A stretch of 64,000 nucleotides of DNA from Pseudomonadota bacterium (GTDB lineage: Bacteria > Pseudomonadota > Alphaproteobacteria > Sphingomonadales > Sphingomonadaceae), in assembly GCA_963205265.1 (NCBI GenBank), contig CAUJJI010000216.1, positions 1 through 64,000 on the forward strand. Direction: 5' to 3'. The translations under genes were made by a program, and so were the position numbers. Below, piece after piece: positions 38,353 to 47,335 of this stretch. The notes under the pieces are model-generated. The model saw only the letters and a program-made list of their open reading frames with translations, did no database searches and was not told where the DNA came from. The first letter of the stretch is position 1. Each line of letters begins with the position of its first letter.

Positions 38353-39123
38353 TCAGACAACTATCACTTTGATTTCGTTCAAGGCAAAAGTCTCTGCAAT
38401 GTGTTCTGGAACGGCGTCGGTAATAACTGTGTCGATCTCTTCCAGGCCGCAGACTATGGCGCCGGAAGAGGCACCAAATTTGCTACTGTCGACAAGCAGG
38501 ATGACCTGTTCTGCGCGCTCAATGAGTCGCCGCTCTGCTGCAACCAGGATCACATCTTGCTGCATTATGCCTTGCGGACCGACAGAAGCTGCCCCCATGA
38601 ACAGCTTCGGAGCATGGAATCGAGGCATGGAGTCCTCACCCGCGGGGGAAAGGATGATGTTCTGCTCGCGAAAAACGGTGCCAGACGGTACCAGAACGCG
38701 CGTTCCAGCCTGGGGCAGCAGGGCGTCGACGATATGCAGAGAATTCGTCAGGACCTGCAGATCTAGTCCGGCGAGGTGAGGGCACATCTGGAGGGTCGTC
38801 GATCCACCGTCGATCATGATCCCTTCGCCCGGCTGGCACAGCGCGGCAGCGGTCTTGCCGATGGCTCGCTTGGCCTTCAGGTTCTGGGTGATCGCGAGGT
38901 CGAACGGCGTGCCTGTCAATCGGCTTGGAATTCCCGCCGGTTCCTCGATCAGCTTCGCGCCGCCACGGACCCGACTGATGCGGCCTTCAACCTCCAACTT
39001 GGCTAGATCCCGCCGTATGGTCGCAGGCGATGCCTGCAGCGTGGATTCCAGTTCCCGATAGGTAATAAAGCCCGTTGGTGCGAGGGCTGCAAGGATTGCT
39101 CTTACGCGTTCTTCGGCGTGCAT
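38353..39123 (-). CDS. DeoR-family transcriptional regulator
   Basis: 256 aa. N-terminal HTH: HAEERVRAILAALAPTGFITYRELESTLQASPATIRRDLAKLEVEGRISRVRGGAKLIEE, the DeoR signature. The C-terminal DeoRC sugar-phosphate sensor domain follows (IGKTAAALCQPGEGIMIDGGSTT, VLTNSLHIVDALL, VAAERRLIERAEQVILLVDSSKFG). Probably a repressor relieved by a rhamnose pathway phosphate such as rhamnulose-1-phosphate. ATG at 39123 sits 20 bp after the decayed permease. The 411-aa track ORF wrongly joins it to a permease fragment. Confidence 0.92.
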   Translation of the reverse strand: MHAEERVRAILAALAPTGFITYRELESTLQASPATIRRDLAKLEVEGRISRVRGGAKLIEEPAGIPSRLTGTPFDLAITQNLKAKRAIGKTAAALCQPGEGIMIDGGSTTLQMCPHLAGLDLQVLTNSLHIVDALLPQAGTRVLVPSGTVFREQNIILSPAGEDSMPRFHAPKLFMGAASVGPQGIMQQDVILVAAERRLIERAEQVILLVDSSKFGASSGAIVCGLEEIDTVITDAVPEHIAETFALNEIKVIVV

Positions 39124-39142
39124 ATGCCCCACTCTCAGTCCG

Positions 39143-40234
39143 TCAGGCGGCCTGTCGCTCGGCCTCGAGTTGTTCCAGCGACTTGCCCTGGTTACTTGGC
39201 GCCCAGATATAGCCGGCCAAGCCGGACGCAACCAGAAACCGGTCAGGATCCGCGCCAGGGTTGTAAAGTCGCTGGACGCGATCGTCGGTACCGCAAGGCA
39301 CCATATGCCAGGACCGATACGCACCGCGGCAAAGGTCAAGCCCTGCGCAGTCGAGCGGATCGTCGTGGGAAACAGTTCGGCGCTCCACAACTGGAGGAAG
39401 CTCCGCGGGCCGAAGCCTCCGGCAATGCCCATGATGAGGATATGGACGATGACGACGGGAAGGGTGAAGCCCATCACGGCGAGCAAGACCATGCCACCGA
39501 CGTGCATCAGCGCCGAAATTCCGAACATGGTACGCTGGTTCACCTTGTCCGACAGGGTCATGAAGAACCAGGATCGAGACGATGCCAATGGCGAAGTAGC
39601 TCGCGGGCAGCACGGTTTCCGCCCACTGGGGCAAGTGGTTCTGGTGAATCAGGTAGGGGGTGAAAAATCCGTTGTATCCTGCCCAGAGGTTCCAGAGCCC
39701 ATACATGGAGATGAGGTAGAGCATCGACTTGATGTAGAGCGGGCTGAACTGCTCGGGCCAGTCAATCCCGGCAGACTTGTCAGACTTCTCTGCGTGGCTT
39801 TCCTTCCAGCGCAGCGATTCCTTTATCCGGCTGCGCAGGAGGGTGAGCGCCAGAGCAAGAACCGCAAGGTGGATGAACAGCCAGCGGACGCCATCAATGC
39901 CGAAGGGCTGGAGGAAGTAGCCAGCGCCCAGGACGATCACGGGGCCGAGATACCACAGAACCTGCGCTAGGCCTGAATGGGCGCCGCGTTTCGTATCCGG
40001 GGCTTGTTCGGCGATTAAGGACCAGCCGCCAATGAATGCGCCGATCCCGGCCGAAATGGCATTGGCGCTGAAGGCGGCGATCAGGCCGATAAAACTGTCC
40101 GAGAGTCCATAGATTTCCTTCCACAATCCCAGCGCCAACGATCCCGCGACGATGGAACCGGAATCGATATAGTTGGCCAGCCCGGCAGGAACAGTGGTCC
40201 GCCAGCTGCTCTCTCTGCCCGCCGCACTGTTCAT
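39143..40234 (-). pseudogene. MFS sugar transporter with internal deletion and frameshifts
   Basis: Paralogue of the permease at 36838-38112. It starts well (GLANYIDSGSIVAGSLALGLW, FSANAISAGIGAFIGG) but jumps in frame from GG to WSLIAEQAPD, losing about 53 residues including the RFGRKK loop and helices 3-4. Near 39560 the frame shifts (to SDKVNQRTMFGISALMH), and near 39210-39260 it shifts back to end as SNQGKSLEQLEAERQAA. Start ATG 40234 overlaps the L-lactate dehydrogenase stop. Certainly non-functional as a transporter. Confidence 0.88.
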
Positions 40235-41385
40235 GCCCACTGCTCTCCTGCAAGGTTTGTTCTGTTGATCTGGTCAATGCGACTGACCCCGATGAGCGTC
40301 ATGGCGACGCGCATTTCGGCTTCGATCAGTTGCAGCATCTGCGTAATGCCTGCTTGACCACGCGCGCCGAGAGCATAGGCCCAGGCCCGACCGAGCAGGA
40401 CGCCCTTTGCGCCCAATGCCAGCATCCGCACGACATCGAGACCGGATCGGACGCCGCCGTCAGCCAACACGGTCAGACGGTCGCCAACGGCATCGGCAAT
40501 CGAGGGAAGCGCGCGCGCGGTCGAAAGCACGCCATCGAGCTGGCGCCCGCCGTGGTTGGATACGACTATGCCATCAGCCCCAAGTTCGGCTGCTTCGCGC
40601 GCATCGTCAGGGTCGAGCAGCCCCTTGAGGATCAACGGGCCCTTCCATTCTGCCCGGATGAAATCGAGATCGTGCCAGGCGATGGAGGGGTCGAAGTTCT
40701 CGCGCATCCAGGCGAAGAAGTCCTCGATGCCGGTGCGCCCCTTGAGTACCGGCGCGACGTTGCCCAGCACATGCGGCCGGCCGAGCAGTCCGACGTCCCA
40801 TGCCCAGAGCGGGCGCGATGCCCCCTGCAAAGTGCGCCAGATCACGCCTTTGAGCCCGGGCGCGCCGGCCAGTCCCGTGTGGTAGTCACGATAGCGGGTT
40901 CCCGGCAGTGGCATGTCGACGGTGAATACAAGGGTAGAGCAGCCAGCTTCGACAGCCTGCGCCAGCAATTCGCGCATGAAGCTCCGGTCGCGAATCATGT
41001 AGAGTTGGAACCAGAAGGGCTTGTTGGCCGCATGTGCGACTTCGGGTAGGGAGCAGGCCGAGACGGTGGAGAGTGTGAAGGGAATGCCTGCAGCCTCTGC
41101 TGCACGTACAGCCTGGCATTCGCCGCGTCGAGCGTTGAGACCGGCAAGACCGATCGGAGCAAGCGCCACTGGAAGGGCCAGTTTCTGGCCAAACAGTTCG
41201 GTGGAGAGCTCCAGTGTCGACAAGTCACGTAGCACCCGCTGGCGCAGGGCGACGAGGGAAAGGTCTTCCATGTTTCGTCTCAGGGTCACCTCCGCGTAGG
41301 AGCCGCCATCCATGTATTCGAATAGGAAACTCGGCAGGCGACGACGAGCGGCCTCTCTGAAGTCGGCGATGCTGGCGACGATCAT
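40231..41385 (-). CDS. lldD: FMN-dependent L-lactate dehydrogenase
   Basis: 384 aa alpha-hydroxy-acid oxidase fold. FMN and substrate motifs: [36 protein letters not shown], and the active-site [11 protein letters not shown] (catalytic His) followed by [27 protein letters not shown]. It oxidises L-lactate to pyruvate, passing electrons to the quinone pool. In the rhamnose pathway L-lactaldehyde becomes L-lactate, so this closes the route. Overlaps kinase and permease genes by 4 bp each, hence one operon. Related 2-hydroxyacid oxidases (mandelate, glycolate) are less likely by context. Confidence 0.88.
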   Translation of the reverse strand: MIVASIADFREAARRRLPSFLFEYMDGGSYAEVTLRRNMEDLSLVALRQRVLRDLSTLELSTELFGQKLALPVALAPIGLAGLNARRGECQAVRAAEAAGIPFTLSTVSACSLPEVAHAANKPFWFQLYMIRDRSFMRELLAQAVEAGCSTLVFTVDMPLPGTRYRDYHTGLAGAPGLKGVIWRTLQGASRPLWAWDVGLLGRPHVLGNVAPVLKGRTGIEDFFAWMRENFDPSIAWHDLDFIRAEWKGPLILKGLLDPDDAREAAELGADGIVVSNHGGRQLDGVLSTARALPSIADAVGDRLTVLADGGVRSGLDVVRMLALGAKGVLLGRAWAYALGARGQAGITQMLQLIEAEMRVAMTLIGVSRIDQINRTNLAGEQWA

Positions 41386-42800
41386 GCGACTCTCTCCAGC
41401 TCAGTGCGCCAGCGCGTCCTGTAGGATTCCAGATCGCCGTCGAACGGCGCGACGACCTTCAGTGCGCCCTGCGGGCGAAGCGAGGAGTCGATCAGACGAA
41501 GCGCTCCGAACGAAACATCGTTATGGGCAGTGGCCGTGTAGACCGTGGTTTCCGGTCGCAGGGCCGCAAGTGCGCGGACGAAGACTTCTGCTTCTGCAAA
41601 GCGTCCTTCGACAAGGATGCGCTCCTTCGAGCCGATTAAGTCGAGCGAAGCATCGGCCATGAGGGCGGCATAGAGGCAGGCTGCGGCCCGGCGGGCGTAC
41701 CGGTCTTGCGGCTCGCCGAGCCAGCGGCTGCGGCTCTCGGGAAACGGACCGGTTCCTGGCGCCAAGGTCGGCAGAAGCATCGATTGCGAGTCCAGGAGCC
41801 CCGGCACGACCTCAACGAGGGCGGGTTGGTCTGGCTTGATGTCGACGCGGCGTGTGTCGCTCCCAATCACCGTCTCGATTTCGCGCCCGCCCATGAAACG
41901 GACTGACGGGACCGGACGGCCATCGGCATCGATGTTGACGAGGCAATCGCGTCTTTCCGGGAGCGAGCGTGTCAAGACCACTTCGCGAGAGAGGCGCATG
42001 CCTATGAACCATGTGCCGGTGGACAGAATCGTCGCTTCCTCGAGGGCGATTTCAACGAAACCGCGCGCCGCGAGCACGGCGGCGTTGGAATCGTGCAGGC
42101 CTGCCAGAACCTTCACCGTGGGTGGCAGTCCGGTTCGGGCAGCCAATTCTGGGCGAAGCGTGCCGACCGGATCGGCTGCCCGAACCAGTCCGGCAAACCT
42201 GTCCGCCCAGCCAAACCGCTGGGCCAGCGGAGAGAATGTCCCTTCATCGGGCGCCCAGAGGTCGCTGTGGCAGCCGAGGCTCGTCACTTCGCTGGCCGCA
42301 ACTCCCGACAGGAACCATGCCCAGTACTGAGCCCATGGCAGGAACGTCATCTGAGGCATGAGGTCGGGATAGAGGCGATTGAGCCAGAACAGCTGGCTGC
42401 CCATGTTGAGCCCGTTCGGAAGGGCCGGAGAGCCCGTCCTGGCGAAGGCATCGCGCAATGCCCTGTATTCGGCCAGGATGTCTGCCGGGATGGCTTGCTC
42501 GTAATCGAGCGGTGGGAAAGCAAGGGCGTCGTCGCGTATCGCCGCGACGCCTGCGCCATGCGCGACAGGAACGATGACTTCGACGGGCTGTCCTGAATGC
42601 GCGCTCAGGGTCTCGACGATCCATGCGCCGATGCCCTCCGCATCGAGGCGGCGGATTCCACCGGCGCGGCACTCCGCATTCGGCCGTATCTGCCGGTCCA
42701 GCAAATGGCCATCGCGCGACCACAGCGTCACCTTGCTCAGCGTCTTGCCGATATCCAGCACAATGGCAAAGCCCCGTTTCAGTGACCCCTCCTGACACAT
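41382..42800 (-). CDS. L-rhamnulokinase-like FGGY carbohydrate kinase
   Basis: 472 aa. FGGY-type features: [19 protein letters not shown] (phosphate loop 1), [29 protein letters not shown] (catalytic Asp) and [10 protein letters not shown] (phosphate loop 2). It phosphorylates the ketose made by the isomerase (L-rhamnulose). The ATG at 42800 puts the strong SD AGGAGGGG inside the coding region, whereas the CTG at 42782 ([13 protein letters not shown]) is spaced correctly after it; the true start may be that CTG. First gene of the minus-strand rhamnose operon, divergent from the aldolase gene. Confidence 0.83.
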   Translation of the reverse strand: MCQEGSLKRGFAIVLDIGKTLSKVTLWSRDGHLLDRQIRPNAECRAGGIRRLDAEGIGAWIVETLSAHSGQPVEVIVPVAHGAGVAAIRDDALAFPPLDYEQAIPADILAEYRALRDAFARTGSPALPNGLNMGSQLFWLNRLYPDLMPQMTFLPWAQYWAWFLSGVAASEVTSLGCHSDLWAPDEGTFSPLAQRFGWADRFAGLVRAADPVGTLRPELAARTGLPPTVKVLAGLHDSNAAVLAARGFVEIALEEATILSTGTWFIGMRLSREVVLTRSLPERRDCLVNIDADGRPVPSVRFMGGREIETVIGSDTRRVDIKPDQPALVEVVPGLLDSQSMLLPTLAPGTGPFPESRSRWLGEPQDRYARRAAACLYAALMADASLDLIGSKERILVEGRFAEAEVFVRALAALRPETTVYTATAHNDVSFGALRLIDSSLRPQGALKVVAPFDGDLESYRTRWRTELERVA

Positions 42801-42874
42801 TCAATGATTGCTGATGATTGGTTTTGTAGGCGATGGGATTGATCTTGGAAAGAGGTATCGTTAAGTTGCAATCC

Positions 42875-44983
42875 ATGGATATCCAAACAGCTAGCACCTT
42901 TGCGATTCCCTTCGCCGCTCCATCAAGCCGTTGGGATGACGCGGTCGCCTCTTCGTTGTCTGAGGCGGAGCAGCTTCTCTATCGTTCTAACCTTCTGGGT
43001 TCTGATCTGACTGTCACCAACTTCGGCGGGGGCAATACGTCCGCCAAAATCCTGGAAGTCGACCCGTTAACGGGCGAATATATCAAGGTTCTTTGGGTGA
43101 AGGGTTCGGGCGGCGACATCGGCTCGATGCAGCTCGATGGCTTTGCGACACTGTATCAGGACAAGTTGCTGAGCCTCGAAGCGCACTACAGCGGCCCGGA
43201 AGACGACGACCAGATGGTTGGCTTCCTGCCGCACTGCACGTTCAATCTGAATGGTCGCGCGGCTTCGATCGACACACCGCTGCATTCGCTCCTGCCGTTT
43301 GCGCACGTAGATCATGTCCATCCCGACGCCATCATTGCGCTGGCGGCATCTTCGGGCGGCGAGGCCGCAACCCGCGAGATATGGGGAGGCCGGATCGGCT
43401 GGCTACCGTGGAAGCGGCCCGGATACACCCTGGGCATCCAACTGCGCGACTGTGTTGCGGCCAACCCGGACCTGGAAGGCGTGATGCTTGCTGGTCACGG
43501 CATCATTTGCTGGGGCGACAGCGCAAAAGCCTGTTACGAGCGCACCATAGCGTTGATCGCCGATGCTGCGGACTACCTTAATTCACGGCTTGCCCGCAGC
43601 CCCGCCTTCGGCGGCGCAGTTGTCAATCCTGTCTCGGACCGCGCCGGGACTGCGGCCGGCTTCATGCCTCGACTGCGCGGCCTGATGGTCGGTACGAGGC
43701 GAAAGGTTGGCCATTTTTCGGATGACGCCGAAACGCTGGAGTTCGTCAACTCCGCCGATCTCGGGCGACTGGCGGCGATCGGGACCTCCTGCCCGGATCA
43801 CTTCCTGCGGACCAAGATCGCGCCTCTAGTTCTCGATCCTGAACGTCTCGACGACGAAACCTATCTCGCCGGATGCCTGGAAGACTATCGCGCGCACTAT
43901 GCGGCCTACTACGAGCGCTGCAAACGGCCGAATTCGCCGGCGATGCGCGATCCAAACCCGGTCGTCGTTCTAGTTCCTGGAGTTGGCCGCATCACATTCG
44001 CCGCCGACAAGGCGACTGCGCGGCTTGCTGGCGAGTTCTACGGCAACGCGATCAATGTCATGCGCGGAGCCGAGGCGATCGGCGACTATATAGGCCTCGA
44101 CGAGCAGGAGGCCTTCGATATCGAATACTGGCTTCTCGAGGAAGCCAAGCTGCAACGCATGCCGGCACCCATGCCGATGGTCGGACGCATCGCGCTCGTT
44201 ACGGGGGGCGCAGGCGGCATTGGTGCAGCTACTGCTGCGCGCCTGCTGCGCGAAGGTGCCTGCGTCATGCTTGCCGATCGTGATGCCGATGCGGTCGAGG
44301 AAGTCCGCTCCCGGTTCGTTGGCCAGTTCAGCAGCGACCTCGTCCGCGCCACGGTTTGCGATGTCACCGACGAGGCTCAGGTTCAGGCCGTCTTCGATGC
44401 CTGCGCCCGAGAGTTCGGCGGACTGGACATTTTGGTCGTCAACGCCGGTATCGCCTCGTCCGCGCCGCTGGAAGAAACGACGATAGAACTTTGGAACCGC
44501 AACTACGACGTTCTGGCGCAGGGCTATTTCCTGACAGCGCGCGCTGCCTGGCCGCTGCTTAAGCGGATGAGGCCGCATGGCGGCACCAGCGTCGTGTTCA
44601 TTGGTTCCAAGAACGGCGTTGCCGCCGCCTCCAACGCGAGCGCCTATTCGTCGGCCAAGGCGGCGGCGAACCACCTGGCTCGCTGTCTGGCGCTGGAGGG
44701 TGCACCGGATGGCATACGTGTGAACGTGGTGAACCCAGATGCAGTCATCCGCGGATCGAAGATCTGGAACGGAGACTGGCGGCAGGAACGAGCCGGAGTT
44801 CACGGCATAGACCCGGGCAAGGCGTTGGAAGAACACTACCGCCAACGCTCAATGCTAAAGCGCGATGTCTTGCCTGACGACATTGCCGAAGCGGCCTACT
44901 GGTTTGCTAGCGATGCCTCGGCAAAGTCGACTGGCAACATGCTCAATGTGGATGCCGGAAATGCGCAGGCTTTCACCCGTTGA
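42875..44983 (+). CDS. Bifunctional rhamnulose-1-phosphate aldolase / lactaldehyde dehydrogenase (RhaEW type)
   Basis: 702 aa fusion. N-terminal class II aldolase domain (about 20-430): VTNFGGGNTSAKI, AHVDHVHPDAIIALA (zinc His residues) and MLAGHGIICWG. C-terminal short-chain dehydrogenase (about 440-700): IALVTGGAGGIGAATAARL, ILVVNAGIASS, and SAYSSAKAAANHL (YxxxK). The first part splits L-rhamnulose-1-phosphate to DHAP and L-lactaldehyde; the second oxidises the aldehyde. I chose the ATG at 42875 (MDIQTASTFAIPF) because family proteins begin there; the track start adds 14 residues. No strong SD is seen. Confidence 0.92.
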   Translation: MDIQTASTFAIPFAAPSSRWDDAVASSLSEAEQLLYRSNLLGSDLTVTNFGGGNTSAKILEVDPLTGEYIKVLWVKGSGGDIGSMQLDGFATLYQDKLLSLEAHYSGPEDDDQMVGFLPHCTFNLNGRAASIDTPLHSLLPFAHVDHVHPDAIIALAASSGGEAATREIWGGRIGWLPWKRPGYTLGIQLRDCVAANPDLEGVMLAGHGIICWGDSAKACYERTIALIADAADYLNSRLARSPAFGGAVVNPVSDRAGTAAGFMPRLRGLMVGTRRKVGHFSDDAETLEFVNSADLGRLAAIGTSCPDHFLRTKIAPLVLDPERLDDETYLAGCLEDYRAHYAAYYERCKRPNSPAMRDPNPVVVLVPGVGRITFAADKATARLAGEFYGNAINVMRGAEAIGDYIGLDEQEAFDIEYWLLEEAKLQRMPAPMPMVGRIALVTGGAGGIGAATAARLLREGACVMLADRDADAVEEVRSRFVGQFSSDLVRATVCDVTDEAQVQAVFDACAREFGGLDILVVNAGIASSAPLEETTIELWNRNYDVLAQGYFLTARAAWPLLKRMRPHGGTSVVFIGSKNGVAAASNASAYSSAKAAANHLARCLALEGAPDGIRVNVVNPDAVIRGSKIWNGDWRQERAGVHGIDPGKALEEHYRQRSMLKRDVLPDDIAEAAYWFASDASAKSTGNMLNVDAGNAQAFTR

Positions 44984-45096
44984 CGCGTGAATGGCATCGG
45001 GCGGTGGTGACGAGGGTCAACGCGGTCCCTAAGCCCGATGCAACAGAAAAAGAACGTGTCGGTTGGCGACAGCGCAATGTGACTGATTGAGACAAG

Positions 45097-45426
45097 ATGA
45101 TGCAGCCTATCAAGAAATCCATTGTCGCCGTCTCGCTGGTCGTGGCGTCCCACGCGGCAGAAGCCCGAATCCTGGACATGGCAGCGATCGATGGGCCTGC
45201 AGTGGCCCCGCCAAGGGCGGTCGAGATCCCGCTCTATGGCAAGAAAACTCCATGCAAGGCATCAGACATGAGCCAGACCTTCACCATGGGCCGGGAAAGG
45301 GTGCTGCGGAATATCGATCATGGCTTTGGCACAGGAAAGCCGAGTACAACCACGACCTTGCTGATCCCCCAGTTCCTGGCTTGGATGGACATGCAAGGCA
45401 TACCGACCCCGAGGGCTTCCGTATGA
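45097..45426 (+). pseudogene. Alpha/beta hydrolase remnant, centre deleted in frame
   Basis: 109 aa. Signal peptide (MMQPIKKSIVAVSLVVASHAAEA), then the start of a BD-FAE type esterase (VEIPLYGKKTPCKASDMSQ, ERVLRNID). It then jumps to HGFGTGKPSTTTTLLIPQ, FLAWMDMQG, which matches the end of that family: compare GGHGFATKSS...FAWMQDLGLF in the intact gene at 22847. The ~190-residue middle with the nucleophile Ser is missing. The stop overlaps the rhaI start (ATGA), so it may still act as a leader for translation of rhaI. Confidence 0.78.
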
Positions 45427-46712
45427 ACCTGCCGCTTTCTGAAGGTCTGATCGCCGAAGCGAACGCGCGGGAACTCTACGCGCTGGAAGACGAATATGCC
45501 GCGCTCGGGCGCAAGTTATCCCGTACGGGCATCGACATCGATGCGATCAAGGACCGCGTGGCCTCTTTCTCAGTCGCAGTGCCGAGCTGGGGGGCGGGGC
45601 GAGGCGGAACTCGCTTTGCAAAGTTCCCGATCTCCGGCGAACCGACCAACATTCATGAAAAGCTTGAGGACTGTGCAGTCGTCAACCAGCTCTGCCGGGC
45701 GACGCCGCGCGTTTCGACGCATTTTCCGTGGGATAAGGTCAGCGACTACAAAGCGCTGCGCGAGGAAGCGGCTGAATTGGGCCTCAGCTTTGATGCCGTA
45801 AACTCCAACACCTTTCAGGACCAGCCGGGACAGCCGTACAGCTATTCGAGCGGTTCGCTGTCGTCGACGGTCGAGGCGGTCCGGCAGCAGGCCGTCGAAC
45901 ACAACATCGAATGCATCGAGATCGGTCGCCAGCTGGGGTCGCGGGATCTTACCGTCTGGGTGGGGGACGGCACGAATTTTCCCGGTCAACAAGACTTAGT
46001 TCGCAGCCTGGATCGCTATCTCGAAGCCGCCAGCCAAGTCTACGTCGCGCTGCCGGACGACTGGCGGATGCTGCTGGAACACAAGATGTTCGAGCCGGCG
46101 TTCTACTCGACGGTTGTTAGCGACTGGGGCTCGTCAATCCTCGCCGCGCAGGAACTGGGCCCTCAAGCCAAGTGCCTCGTCGACCTCGGCCACCATGCGC
46201 CAAACGTAAACATCGAGCAGATCGTGGCGCGGCTTCACCGCTTCGGCAAATTGGGCGGCTTCCACTTTAACGACAGCAAGTATGGCGATGATGACCTCGA
46301 TTCGGGATCCATCAACCCGCACCAGCTGTTCCTTGTGTTCAACGAACTGGTCGAGGCGGAACTGAACCCGCTTGGGGGCTTCAATCCTAGCTACATGATC
46401 GACCAGTCGCACAACGTTACCGATCCAATCGAATCCATGCTCTCGTCAGCCGAAGCGATTACGCAGTGCTATGCCAAAGCGCTTCTAGTGGACCGGTCGG
46501 CCCTTCATGCGGCGCAGGAAGCCAATGACACGATGATGGCGTTCCAGGCTTTGCGCCGGGCCTACACTATCGATGTTGCGCCGATCTTGGCCAAGGTGCG
46601 TGTCGAGGCAGGCGGGGCCATCGACGTCCTGTCCGTCTATCGTTCCAGCAAGTGGCGGGATCGAAAGGCTCAGCAACGCAAGGCTGTCGGGCTGGGAGCG
46701 GGCATCGTCTAG
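45423..46712 (+). CDS. rhaI: L-rhamnose isomerase
   Basis: 429 aa, typical of the RhaI (Pseudomonas type) isomerases rather than E. coli RhaA. Motifs: VPSWGAGRGGTRFAKFP, VSTHFPWDKVSDY, VNSNTFQDQPGQ, IEIGRQLGSRDLTVWVGDG (metal Glu and neighbours), LEHKMFEPAFYSTVV, LVDLGHHAPNVNIEQ, and GGFHFNDSKYGDDDL with metal-binding His/Asp. Converts L-rhamnose to L-rhamnulose. ATG at 45423 has GAGGG about 8 nt upstream; the 541-aa track version is an overextension across the esterase remnant. Its end runs straight into an IS481 remnant. Confidence 0.93.
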   Translation: MNLPLSEGLIAEANARELYALEDEYAALGRKLSRTGIDIDAIKDRVASFSVAVPSWGAGRGGTRFAKFPISGEPTNIHEKLEDCAVVNQLCRATPRVSTHFPWDKVSDYKALREEAAELGLSFDAVNSNTFQDQPGQPYSYSSGSLSSTVEAVRQQAVEHNIECIEIGRQLGSRDLTVWVGDGTNFPGQQDLVRSLDRYLEAASQVYVALPDDWRMLLEHKMFEPAFYSTVVSDWGSSILAAQELGPQAKCLVDLGHHAPNVNIEQIVARLHRFGKLGGFHFNDSKYGDDDLDSGSINPHQLFLVFNELVEAELNPLGGFNPSYMIDQSHNVTDPIESMLSSAEAITQCYAKALLVDRSALHAAQEANDTMMAFQALRRAYTIDVAPILAKVRVEAGGAIDVLSVYRSSKWRDRKAQQRKAVGLGAGIV

Positions 46713-46925
46713 GTGTTTGGTCCCAGCATGTGATGGCTAGGGTTGATGAAAGAGACATCGGGCTGCGATTTCCAGAGTTCCTCGATGGCCTCGTATGGCG
46801 TCCTGAACTTCAGAGCCTTGTGTCGCTAGGCGAAGTTGTAGGCGATCATCCAGTCGCTGAAATGCCGCCGCAGTCCCTGGATCGAGGCGTAGTGGAAGGA
46901 ATTTACGGTCGCCTCCTTGATCGTC
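46709..46925 (-). pseudogene. IS481-like transposase C-terminal remnant
   Basis: Read on the minus strand: RTIKEATVNSFHYASIQGLRR, HFSDWMIAYNFA-stop-RHKALKFRTPYEAIEELW and an end of the type SHHMLGPNT-stop. This is the C-terminal tail of an IS481/IS3-like integrase-fold transposase with an in-frame stop. Its terminal stop codon overlaps the rhaI stop on the other strand. Confidence 0.75.
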
Positions 46926-46939
46926 CGTAAGCGCTGTGC

Positions 46940-47086
46940 TCAGGCCACCGCCGTCCATGGCATGAGTTCGCCGACGGCGTTTGCGGGATGACCCTTGGCA
47001 AGCTTGGTGAGCGTCTCGGTCAGCCAGGCATGCGGGCTGATGCCCGAGTTCTTGCAGTTCTCGATCAGCGTGGCGATGACCGCCCA
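46940..47086 (-). pseudogene. IS66-family transposase C-terminal remnant
   Basis: Minus-strand translation gives WAVIATLIENCKNSGISPHA, WLTETLTKLAKGHPANAVGEL, MPW and a stop, the conserved C-terminal element of IS66 TnpC proteins. Only about 48 codons remain. It borders directly on an IS6-family end at 47087. Confidence 0.8.
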
Positions 47087-47325
47087 GGGTGCTGTCAGAC
47101 CGATGCGAACCGTTCTCCACTGGGCAGTCTCACCCCGAGGTCAGACCTGCCTCAGGCGGCGAGCGACTGCCACTCCACCAAGGCAGCAGAGCGACGTTCC
47201 TCGCAGGTGCTGCGATCGATGAGATGACGTTCCAAATCAAAATGATTGTGCAGGCTGGCATGGACGGAGGCGAACTTTTGCAGTGATTTCAACTGGCAAA
47301 ACCGCAGCATCGCCCGCTCCCTTCG
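47087..47325 (-). mobile_element. IS6-family right-end fragment
   Basis: Starts with the terminal repeat GGGTGCTGTCAG and contains the last third of an IS6 transposase on the minus strand (ERAMLRFCQLKSLQKFASVH-type, HNHFDLERHLIDRSTCEERRS). It matches 10540-10790 with roughly one base in ten changed and has the same orientation. It breaks off at about 47325, 11 bp before the stop of the satellite operon's last gene. Confidence 0.82.
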
Positions 47326-47335
47326 TCAGAGCTTC

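Noticed and set aside
38353-39588. MFS-DeoR fusion protein
   Set aside because: The permease part is a frameshifted fragment of the pseudogene; the regulator has a normal start at 39123.
42801-42874. DeoR operator in the rhamnose divergent gap
   Set aside because: Two TGATTG words in tandem are present, but too short and too AT-rich to separate from chance.
45087-46712. 541-aa rhamnose isomerase
   Set aside because: The first 112 residues are out-of-frame translation of the esterase remnant; the isomerase starts at 45423.
46737-47120. 127-aa minus-strand ORF as a gene
   Set aside because: It is the wrong frame over IS66 and IS481 remnants, which read sensibly in the other minus-strand frames.
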